Source: CAYZXU01 sp964482535
GTDB taxonomy: Bacteria > Desulfobacterota > Desulfobacteria > Desulfobacterales > BuS5
Reading direction: 5' to 3'
DNA length: 7,852 bases
NCBI GenBank assembly: GCA_964482535.1
Contig: CAYZXU010000110.1
Span: forward strand, 1 to 7,852
Of this stretch, positions 1 through 6,452 are shown piece after piece. The notes under the pieces were generated by a model, which was not told where the DNA came from, did no database searches, and saw nothing but the letters and a program-made list of their open reading frames with translations. Numbering within the stretch: position 1 is the first letter of the stretch; every line of letters begins with the position of its first letter. Both the position numbers and the translations under genes were made by a program.

Positions 1-94
1 TCTTTTGACGAGCTGCAAAAGGGCTTTCAGCATCGATTATTCCTGAAAGCTTTTTCCCTTTAATATCCAAAGCTGTATATTCAAATACCGGCAT
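1..94 (-). CDS. gspF: Type II secretion inner-membrane protein GspF, N-terminal 31 codons only (runs off left edge)
   Basis: The ATG at 94-92 (minus strand) opens a frame that stays open to the window edge. It encodes 31 residues beginning MPVFEYTALD, followed by IKGKKLSGII and an AARQK end. This is the characteristic N-terminus of GspF-family proteins (MPxFEYxALDxxGKKxxGxIxAxSxxAARxK), the polytopic inner-membrane platform protein of type II secretion that works with the GspE ATPase. The cytoplasmic first domain lies ahead of the membrane segments, which are outside the window. PilC of type IV pili is the nearest alternative, but its N-terminus usually diverges from this FEYxALD pattern. An A-rich, weak Shine-Dalgarno-like AAAGA sits about 8 nt upstream of the ATG. 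The gene follows the radical SAM gene after 136 bp on the same strand, so it may begin a separate transcription unit. Confidence 0.85.
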   Translation of the reverse strand, partial: MPVFEYTALDIKGKKLSGIIDAESPFAARQK

Positions 95-230
95 TAAATT
101 TATCTTTACTTAATATCTTATTAATTGTTTTCGTGTTTTCGTGATTAATTTTTTCCCCTCAAACTTGTTTGGTTCCGGCTTGTCAGGGTTAGGTTTTTGG
201 TGGATTAGCTTCGCTCGACAGGTTGTCGAC
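95..230. other. 136-bp intergenic spacer with hairpin and direct repeats, no gene
   Basis: This non-coding stretch separates the radical SAM stop codon from gspF. It contains a tandem GTTTTCGT pair (127-142) flanked by AT-rich TTAATT/ATTAATT words, a GGTTCCGGCTTGTCAGGG segment (about 171-188), and a hairpin that reaches into the upstream stop codon. No ATG-initiated minus-strand frame precedes gspF. No U-run follows the hairpin, so there is no clear intrinsic terminator, and no convincing -35/-10 pair for gspF was found. The mix of short repeats and dyads looks more like a dispersed intergenic repeat than a simple UTR, which is inference. Confidence 0.6.
127..142. repeat. Tandem 8-bp repeat, GTTTTCGT x2
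   Basis: Two exact adjacent copies of GTTTTCGT (127-134 and 135-142; ACGAAAAC on the minus strand). They are bounded on the left by TTAATT (121-126) and on the right by GATTAATT (143-150), so the repeat sits between near-identical AT-rich words. Its function is unknown. It could belong to a dispersed intergenic repeat family. Confidence 0.7.
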
Positions 231-236
231 TTAATC
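203..236 (-). other. Stem-loop at the 3' end of the radical SAM gene
   Basis: The inner perfect dyad is TCGACA (215-220), a 3-nt loop, and TGTCGA (224-229). An outer pair, GATTA (203-207) with TAATC (232-236), brackets it with an asymmetric internal loop. The outer arm includes the radical SAM stop codon (231-233). It could stabilise the mRNA 3' end or contribute to Rho-dependent ending. The absence of a downstream U-tract on the minus strand argues against a classical intrinsic terminator. Confidence 0.5.
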
Positions 237-1232
237 AGGGCTGATCTCTTCTTTCAGCATACAGCATGCGATTTTGTATTCAGGAACACCGGACATGTTA
301 TAATTTAAATTTTCAGGCTGTATTATTTTATTCATAACGCATCCTTCGGGAATATTTAAGTCAAAAAAACTGCTCTCATTAATTTTTTTGGCTGCGCAGA
401 GCCTGTTATTTTTTATTTCAAGGCTGTGAACAGGAAAATCTTCACATAAAGGGCATCTATATACCCTGCCGTTTGGAAATATAAAATAATTATCCGAAAC
501 ATTTCCGGCACATTCAAAAATTTCATCCGTGTTTAAAAAAACCTTGGGATAGGTTACGGTTATCCCCAGGTCTGCAACTTTTTGAGCCGCCTCAGGAATA
601 ATATCCCGCCACTGAGCGCGTGGAATCTGCAAGCTCTCCGCACTATCATTCTTTGCAGACTCTCCCCTGACACCTATTACCTGAATGAAAAATCTATCTA
701 TGCCAAGCCCCTTTAGTATTCGCGGCATCATCTCAAGCTCATGTATATTCATTCTGCTGACAGTATAGATAACACTCGTGCCGAACCCCATGGAAACTGA
801 CTTTTTTATACCCTCTATACATTTATTAAATGAGCCCTTCCCCCTGATCATATCATTGGTTTTGCTTGTTGCTCCATCAAGGCTGAAGCTGAAATAGTCT
901 ACTTCATCAGGCCCTGTTTTTGAAAGTATATCATTAAAAAGATAACCGTTTGTATCCACAGTTATGGAATCATAAGAGAGTTCTTTAGCCTTTTTAATAG
1001 CTAAGGACAGGTCAGGATGAAGCGTTGGTTCTCCTCCAAGAAAAATCAGATTAGGCTTTCTGCTCTTTTTGGCAAATATACCAAGCCATGTATCTATGAT
1101 AGAAATTGGAAGAGTCTTGTTCCCGTGCTGCTTCGGGTTAATATAACAGTGACGGCAGCTTAAATTGCATTTTGTAAGAATATGGAAAAAAATATTCGCA
1201 GATTCTTTAGAGAATGAAACGGTTTTTTTCAT
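231..1232 (-). CDS. Radical SAM protein with partial SPASM/twitch-like C-terminus, substrate unknown
   Basis: The product is 333 aa. The radical SAM core is clear: the CX3CX2C cluster motif is C22-C26-C29 (CNLSCRHCY), the SAM-binding GGEP is at 66-69 and continues as TLHP, and a TNG motif (94-96) and an SLDG motif (117-120) mark later barrel strands as in PqqE/MoaA-type enzymes. After residue ~240 the pattern C241-X13-G255-X4-C260 matches the first half of the SPASM auxiliary-cluster signature. The canonical CX2CX5CX3C second half is absent; instead there are C263, C279, C298 and a C323-C324 pair. One extra Fe-S cluster is therefore plausible but not assured. The ATG follows the cNMP gene by 13 bp with no strong Shine-Dalgarno, suggesting translational coupling. 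No peptide precursor, maturase partner or obvious substrate gene lies nearby, so function is unassigned. It is a SAM-dependent radical enzyme, possibly modifying a peptide or protein (inference from the SPASM-like family). Confidence 0.88.
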   Translation of the reverse strand: MKKTVSFSKESANIFFHILTKCNLSCRHCYINPKQHGNKTLPISIIDTWLGIFAKKSRKPNLIFLGGEPTLHPDLSLAIKKAKELSYDSITVDTNGYLFNDILSKTGPDEVDYFSFSLDGATSKTNDMIRGKGSFNKCIEGIKKSVSMGFGTSVIYTVSRMNIHELEMMPRILKGLGIDRFFIQVIGVRGESAKNDSAESLQIPRAQWRDIIPEAAQKVADLGITVTYPKVFLNTDEIFECAGNVSDNYFIFPNGRVYRCPLCEDFPVHSLEIKNNRLCAAKKINESSFFDLNIPEGCVMNKIIQPENLNYNMSGVPEYKIACCMLKEEISPD

Positions 1233-1260
1233 TTATTTTCTGAGTTTATTTTCTGAGTTT
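1232..1260. repeat. 13-bp tandem duplication across the cNMP stop / radical SAM start junction
   Basis: The tract has an exact 13-bp period: TTTATTTTCTGAG (1232-1244) is repeated at 1245-1257 and followed by TTT. It covers the last four codons and stop of the cNMP-binding gene and the whole gap before the radical SAM ATG. Removing one copy would place the TAA stop directly against the ATG, so the duplication looks like a later event that opened the spacing from 0 to 13 bp without changing either protein. Confidence 0.85.
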
Positions 1261-1749
1261 TTCGACTTCAAGCTTGGCCTTGATAAGTTCATCATTGGTC
1301 AGCCTGAGCCTTATGGACATATATTCAGCGAATATTCTGTATAGGAGCAATACAAAATCAAGCCTTTCGTCTCTATCATCGTCAGTTGCAAGCCTTGCTT
1401 TTGCAGAGGTTTCAACTGCAAGACAGACTGTTTTTTCCACAGCAATCACCGATGCAGACCTGCTTAAGCTGTCGATTATCCTCATTTCGCCAAATATCTC
1501 ACCTTTTCTGTCAATGGTACAGATCTCAACATTTTTTTTTGATACCCGTATCTTGCCTGAAAGGAGAAAATAAAGCCATGGGTCAAGATCTCCCTCTTTA
1601 ATTATTACTTCACCCGCAGCATACTGCCTGATCTTGCTGAGTCTCAGCAGTTTGCCAAGATTTTTGGCTTCAAAATTTTTTAAAGCAGGGATGGCCATAA
1701 GTCTTTGGATATTCTCAATATTTTCTTTTAAATATTTTGATTCAATCAT
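1246..1749 (-). CDS. Stand-alone cyclic nucleotide-binding domain protein (CRP-like sensor fold without HTH)
   Basis: The product is 167 aa. Residues ~20-120 form a CRP/PKA-type cNMP-binding beta-roll: AAGEVIIKEGD (44-54), LYFLLSGKIRV (59-69), and a phosphate-binding-cassette region with FGE (86-88) and RSA (97-99). These fit the conserved Gly-Glu and Arg-Ser contacts of cAMP-binding proteins. A long helix (~130-165) resembles the CRP dimerisation helix, and T151-N152 falls where CRP has T127-S128. The protein stops right after this helix, so the DNA-binding winged helix of CRP/FNR regulators is missing and it is unlikely to be a transcription factor by itself. It may sense a cyclic nucleotide or related ligand and pass the signal by protein contact (inference). 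It lies 40 bp after purF, with a GGGA-like Shine-Dalgarno ~7 nt before the ATG, and 13 bp before the radical SAM gene. No membrane segment or signal peptide is seen. Confidence 0.85.
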   Translation of the reverse strand: MIESKYLKENIENIQRLMAIPALKNFEAKNLGKLLRLSKIRQYAAGEVIIKEGDLDPWLYFLLSGKIRVSKKNVEICTIDRKGEIFGEMRIIDSLSRSASVIAVEKTVCLAVETSAKARLATDDDRDERLDFVLLLYRIFAEYMSIRLRLTNDELIKAKLEVEKLRK

Positions 1750-1789
1750 ATATGATTCCCAAACGCAATAAAAGGCCTGTTAAAAATAT

Positions 1790-3202
1790 TCAATTTTGTT
1801 CAAGGCAATCTTTACTAAGCCCCTTATCAAACCCCACAGGATAACATCCGTCAAAACATGCTTTGCAAAGATTTTTTTCAGGCTCCTTAATGCCCGTTGC
1901 TTCCATAAGACCTTCTATACTTAAATAATGAAGAGAATCAAGATCTAAAAACTGTCTTAATTCTTCAACAGATTTTTTTGCTGCTATCAACTCGCCCTTT
2001 GTAGAAAAATCTATGCCGTAATGACATGGAAACCTATGGGCAGGAGCGCTCACTCGCATGTGAATACGTTTGACTCCGAGTTCGCGCAGAGATTTCACCC
2101 TGGTTTTAACAGTTGTTCCACGTATTATTGAATCTTCTATTATTATTATATCCTTACCCTTGAGAAGATTTTTCACAGGATTAAGTTTAACCCTTGCCCC
2201 GAAGTCCCTCATGCTTTGTGTAGGCTGAATAAATGTTCTGCCCACATAATGATTGCGGATCATGGCCATTTCAAAAGGGATGCCTGATGCCTCTGAATAT
2301 CCGATCGCCGCGTATGTTCCTGAATCCGGGAAAGGCATAACGAGATCAGCTTCAACAGGTGCCTCCATTGCCAGCCGCTTCCCGTGCGATTTTCTTATCT
2401 GGTAAATATTTTGTCCAAATATTATGCTGTCCGGCCTGGCAAAATATATAAGCTCAAAAACACAAAAAGATGGGTTAACATGAACTTCCCCCTTAATACT
2501 TTTGACCCCCTGTTCATTTATAATAACAATTTCCCCGGGGTCCAGCTCTCTAATATACTCTGCCTCAACAAGGTCAAGGGCACACGACTCCGAAGCAAGA
2601 ACATAATTTCCTGTGTTCAGTCTGCCGAGACAAAGGGGTCTGAACCCATTGGGGTCTTTAAGCCCGATTATCTCTCCTTTACCTGTGAGAAGCACAATGG
2701 AAAAAGCTCCCTTTACTTTTGAAATTGCATTAGTGAGAGCCTTCTCAAATCCGTTTTTGATATTTTTCACAAAAAGATGAAGAAAAATCTCGCTGTCCAT
2801 TGTGGTCTGAAAAATTGACCCTGATTCTTCAAGTTCATTTTTTAATTCATGGGCGTTAACCATGTTGCCGTTATGTGCCACGCCATAAGCTTTTTTATTG
2901 TGTCGGACAACAAAGGGCTGGGCATTGCTTACATTTGAGCTGCCTGTTGTGGAATAACGCACATGACCGATTGCGCTTTTGCCCTTAAGCTTTTCCATCA
3001 TGTCCATGTTAAAAACATCCGATACCAGCCCCATGCTTTTTCGCAATTCAATATCTTTATTTTGAGCTACAGCTATACCGGCGCTCTCCTGTCCCCTGTG
3101 CTGAAGTGAATACAAACCGAAATAAGTCAATTTTGCTGCTTCAGGGTGTCCGTAAATACCGAACAGCCCGCATTCATCACGGGGTCTTTTTGTCTCATCC
3201 AT
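1790..3202 (-). CDS. purF: Amidophosphoribosyltransferase (glutamine PRPP amidotransferase), Fe-S type
   Basis: This enzyme makes 5-phosphoribosylamine from PRPP and glutamine, the first committed step of purine synthesis, in the cytoplasm. It is 470 aa, normal for the family. The class II glutaminase domain starts at C11 (CGLFG), which should become the N-terminal nucleophile after removal of a 10-residue propeptide. Other glutaminase motifs are QHRGQESAG (34-42), GHVRYSTTG (79-87) and HNG (110-112). The PRTase domain carries the PRPP loop IIIIEDSIIRGTT (352-364), with Glu at 356 where Asp is common. C247, C393, C446 and C449 correspond to the four [4Fe-4S] ligands of the B. subtilis-type enzyme, so this is the Fe-S subtype, unlike E. 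coli PurF. The start ATG overlaps the carB stop in an 8-bp ATGGATGA; the nearest AGGAG is ~16 nt upstream, so translation is probably coupled to carB. Confidence 0.97.
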   Translation of the reverse strand: MDETKRPRDECGLFGIYGHPEAAKLTYFGLYSLQHRGQESAGIAVAQNKDIELRKSMGLVSDVFNMDMMEKLKGKSAIGHVRYSTTGSSNVSNAQPFVVRHNKKAYGVAHNGNMVNAHELKNELEESGSIFQTTMDSEIFLHLFVKNIKNGFEKALTNAISKVKGAFSIVLLTGKGEIIGLKDPNGFRPLCLGRLNTGNYVLASESCALDLVEAEYIRELDPGEIVIINEQGVKSIKGEVHVNPSFCVFELIYFARPDSIIFGQNIYQIRKSHGKRLAMEAPVEADLVMPFPDSGTYAAIGYSEASGIPFEMAMIRNHYVGRTFIQPTQSMRDFGARVKLNPVKNLLKGKDIIIIEDSIIRGTTVKTRVKSLRELGVKRIHMRVSAPAHRFPCHYGIDFSTKGELIAAKKSVEELRQFLDLDSLHYLSIEGLMEATGIKEPEKNLCKACFDGCYPVGFDKGLSKDCLEQN

Positions 3203-6200
3203 CTTTTATGCTATTATACTCCTGAATTGTTTTAACAGTAAATTTGTTCGCAATAATTGCTGCAATTCCTCTGGACATTGCCACGGCTCCGGCTATTGTG
3301 GTTGCATAGGGAATGCCGAACTTTATTGCTGCTCGTCTTATATCATACCCGTCGTGCTTTGTTTCTCCTCCAAAACCGGTATTTATAATCAAATCTATCT
3401 GTCTGTTTTTAATAAAATCAACAACATGTGGTCGGCCGAGTGACACCTTATTTATGGTTTCGCACTCTAAACCACGCTCCTTAAAATAAACCTTTGTGCC
3501 TTTTGTGGCAAGCAGATTAAACCCTAATTGTTTAAAGCTTGATGCAACCGAATAACCAGCCTCCTTGTCACGATTATTTAAACTGATAAAGACAGACCCT
3601 TGGGTGGGGAGGTTTTGACCGGCGCCAAGCTGTGCCTTGGCATAGGCCAATCCAAAATCAAAATCTATCCCCATAACCTCTCCCGTTGATTTCATTTCAG
3701 GACCAAGAAGTGTATCAACATCGGGAAACCTGTCAAAAGGGAGTACTGCTTCTTTAACAGATACATATGCCGGTACAATCTCTTTAGTCAGACCAAGTTC
3801 TTCAAGACTCTTTCCAAGCATAACCTTGGTCGCCAACTTTGCAAGGGGTACCCCTGTTGCCTTGCTTACAAAAGGTATTGTCCTTGAAGCCCTTGGATTT
3901 ACCTCCAGAACATATATCTGATTATCTTTTACAGCATACTGAACATTCATAAGGCCTATAACATTCAATTCTGAAGCCATGGCCTTTGTTGCCTTCGTAA
4001 TTTCGCTGATAATTTTTGCATCAACACTAAACGGGGGAATGGCACATGCTGAATCGCCTGAATGTACACCGGCTTCTTCAATATGTTCCATTATACCTCC
4101 AATAATGGTTAAACAACCGTCTGAAATTGCATCAACATCAAGTTCCACGGCATTTTCCAGAAATTTGTCTATGAGTACAGGATGCCCCTGGGATACAATT
4201 AAAGCAAGTTTTGTAAAATCCTCAAGCTCTCTTTCATCATAAACGATCTTCATGGCTCTGCCGCCAAGCACATATGATGGTCGGACAATTACAGGGTAAT
4301 CTATTGAATCTGCAACATTAACGGCATCTTCAACTGTTAATGCCGTGCCATTTGGAGGCTGCATCAGTCCGAGCTTTTTCAACATTATCTGAAAAAGTTT
4401 TCTGTCTTCAGCCATGTCTATGCTTTCAGGCTGGGTACCCAGGATAGTAACGCCTGCCTTATGAAGACCGACTGCAAGGTTAAGCGGTGTCTGACCCCCA
4501 AACTGAACAATTACCCCCATGGGCTTTTCCGTTTCAATTATATGAAGCACATCTTCGTGGACAAGAGGTTCAAAGTAAAGCTTGTCTGAAATATCGTAAT
4601 CCGTGCTGACGGTTTCAGGGTTACTGTTTACCATTATACTTTCGATTCCCTCTTCCCGCAAAGCAAAAGAGCTGTGAACACAGCAGTAATCAAACTCAAT
4701 CCCCTGCCCTATCCTGTTAGGTCCGCCTCCTAAAATAAGTACCTTTTTCCGGCTGGAAACCCTGGCTTCAGTCTCATCTTCATATGTAGAATAATAATAA
4801 GGCGTTGCTGCCTCAAACTCGGCTGCACAGGTGTCAACCATCTTATAAACAGGTCTTATGCCAAGTAACTTTCGTTTTTTGGCTGCATGATTTTCAGATG
4901 AACCTGTCAAATGGGCAATCTGGATATCTGAAAAGCCCCAGGATTTTGCCTTATATAAAAGCTCTTCTGGAAGCTCTCCATCAACTTCGAATATCTGTTT
5001 TTCAAGATCCACAATCTGTTTTATCTGGTATATAAACCAGGGGTCAATACAGGTGAGTCTGTTGATCTCTTCCAACTCCATGCCATTTAAAAAAGCATGG
5101 CGCAGGTAAAAAATCCTTTGGGAGTTGGGAACTGCAAGCTTGTGCCTGATCTCGGATAAAGAAGGCAGATTTTTTTTGCTTCCATATTTTTTTGAAATAC
5201 CTCTGCCGTCAGCTCCCAGCCCGTATCGTCCTGTTTCCAGCGACCTTAAACCCTTTTGCAGAGCTTCCTTAAAAGTCCTGCCGATTGACATTGTTTCACC
5301 AACGGACTTCATTGTTGTTGTAAGGAAATCGTCGGTTTCAGGAAATTTTTCAAAAGTCCATCTCGGTATTTTTACAACACAATAATCAAGGGTCGGTTCA
5401 AATGAGGCAAAATTTTCCCCTGTTATATCATTGGGAATCTCATCCAGAGTATACCCGACTGCCAGCTTGGCTGCGATCTTTGCAATTGGATACCCTGTGG
5501 CCTTGGAAGCCAGGGCTGAACTCCTGGAAACCCTTGGATTCATTTCAACTACTATCATTTCTCCGTTTTCAGGATTAACCGCAAACTGAACATTGGAACC
5601 TCCTGTATCAACGCCGATCTCTCTCATTATGTCAATTGAAGCATTGCGCATTGCCTGGTATTCTTTATCAGTAAGGGTTTGGGCGGGGGCAACCGTAATA
5701 CTGTCTCCTGTGTGTATTCCCATGGGATCCATGTTTTCAATGGAGCAGACAATAACCACATTGTCCTTGTTATCCCGCACAACCTCAAGCTCAAATTCCT
5801 TCCATCCCAGAACGGATTCCTCAAGCATCACCTGAGTTATAAGACTTGCCTCAAGACCGGACTTGCTGAGCATTTCAAGTTCTTCGGGATTATATGCCAC
5901 ACCTCCGCCTGTGCCTCCCAGGGTGAAACTGGGACGGATAATAACCGGAAAGCCTATCTCTTCAACTACTGAGTTGACCTCATCCATGTTCGTTGCTATG
6001 CCGCTTTCAGGCACTCTGAGACCGATTTTTTTCATGGCATCCCGAAAAAGTTCCCTGTCTTCAGCCTTTTTTATGGATTCTATGGTTGCGCCTATCATTT
6101 CCACGCCGAATTTATCCAACACACCCATAGCCTCAACTTCAACTGCAGCATTGAGACCGGTCTGACCGCCCAGTGTGGGCAGAAGAGCGCATGGACGTTC

Positions 6201-6440
6201 CCTTTCAATTATCATGGCAACAATATCAGGCGTAACAGGTTCAATATAAGTCCTGTCAGCTATTTCAGGATCCGTCATAATGGTAGCCGGATTGCTGTTC
6301 ACAAGAACAACTTCATACCCTTCTTCCTTCAGCGCCCTGCAGGCCTGGGTTCCGGAGTAGTCAAATTCGCAGCCCTGACTTATGATAATTGGTCCTGCTC
6401 CGATAATAAGAATTTTTTTTAAATCTGTTCTTCTTGGCAT
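3195..6440 (-). CDS. carB: Carbamoyl-phosphate synthetase large subunit
   Basis: This subunit forms carbamoyl phosphate from bicarbonate, ammonia delivered by CarA, and two ATP, for pyrimidine and arginine synthesis. At 1081 aa it is full length. The order is: carboxyphosphate half (~1-400) with ATP-grasp residues R169, E215, H243, Q285, E299, N301 and R303; an oligomerisation region (~400-555); the homologous carbamoyl-phosphate half (~563-935) with R720, E766, H793, Q834, E846 and N848; and an MGS-like allosteric domain (~945-1081). By alignment with E. coli (offset 0 in the first half, +5 in the second), the ornithine-site positions E788, D796, E897 and T1047 are all kept. In the nucleotide-effector site K959, T979, T982, K998 and N1020 are kept, but the position equivalent to E. 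coli T1017 is G1022. The gene starts 12 bp after carA with no strong Shine-Dalgarno, and its last codons overlap the purF start. Confidence 0.98.
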   Translation of the reverse strand: MPRRTDLKKILIIGAGPIIISQGCEFDYSGTQACRALKEEGYEVVLVNSNPATIMTDPEIADRTYIEPVTPDIVAMIIERERPCALLPTLGGQTGLNAAVEVEAMGVLDKFGVEMIGATIESIKKAEDRELFRDAMKKIGLRVPESGIATNMDEVNSVVEEIGFPVIIRPSFTLGGTGGGVAYNPEELEMLSKSGLEASLITQVMLEESVLGWKEFELEVVRDNKDNVVIVCSIENMDPMGIHTGDSITVAPAQTLTDKEYQAMRNASIDIMREIGVDTGGSNVQFAVNPENGEMIVVEMNPRVSRSSALASKATGYPIAKIAAKLAVGYTLDEIPNDITGENFASFEPTLDYCVVKIPRWTFEKFPETDDFLTTTMKSVGETMSIGRTFKEALQKGLRSLETGRYGLGADGRGISKKYGSKKNLPSLSEIRHKLAVPNSQRIFYLRHAFLNGMELEEINRLTCIDPWFIYQIKQIVDLEKQIFEVDGELPEELLYKAKSWGFSDIQIAHLTGSSENHAAKKRKLLGIRPVYKMVDTCAAEFEAATPYYYSTYEDETEARVSSRKKVLILGGGPNRIGQGIEFDYCCVHSSFALREEGIESIMVNSNPETVSTDYDISDKLYFEPLVHEDVLHIIETEKPMGVIVQFGGQTPLNLAVGLHKAGVTILGTQPESIDMAEDRKLFQIMLKKLGLMQPPNGTALTVEDAVNVADSIDYPVIVRPSYVLGGRAMKIVYDERELEDFTKLALIVSQGHPVLIDKFLENAVELDVDAISDGCLTIIGGIMEHIEEAGVHSGDSACAIPPFSVDAKIISEITKATKAMASELNVIGLMNVQYAVKDNQIYVLEVNPRASRTIPFVSKATGVPLAKLATKVMLGKSLEELGLTKEIVPAYVSVKEAVLPFDRFPDVDTLLGPEMKSTGEVMGIDFDFGLAYAKAQLGAGQNLPTQGSVFISLNNRDKEAGYSVASSFKQLGFNLLATKGTKVYFKERGLECETINKVSLGRPHVVDFIKNRQIDLIINTGFGGETKHDGYDIRRAAIKFGIPYATTIAGAVAMSRGIAAIIANKFTVKTIQEYNSIKDG

Positions 6441-6452
6441 TCTGTTTTTTTC

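Noticed and set aside
203..236. Intrinsic terminator after the radical SAM gene
   Set aside because: The stem is real but no U-tract follows on the transcribed strand, so it is listed only as a stem-loop.
141..308. Plus-strand GTG-initiated frame of 55 codons crossing the radical SAM 3' end
   Set aside because: No ribosome site, no recognisable protein, and it overlaps repeat structure and a well-supported gene on the other strand.
95..1245. RiPP precursor peptide next to the SPASM-like radical SAM protein
   Set aside because: No small ATG-initiated frame with a ribosome site was found in the flanking gaps.
1274..1601. Plus-strand open frames opposite the cNMP-binding gene
   Set aside because: They are antisense shadows; composition is low-complexity Ser/Leu and the opposite strand has a clear conserved domain.
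1750..1789. AGGCCT followed by TTTTATT between purF and the cNMP gene as a terminator
   Set aside because: The dyad is only 6 bp with no loop and the T run is short; more likely a read-through spacer.
3979..6165. Several plus-strand frames of 76-100 codons, and a 65-codon minus-strand frame, inside carB
   Set aside because: They lie in alternate frames of a full-length conserved gene and have no motifs.
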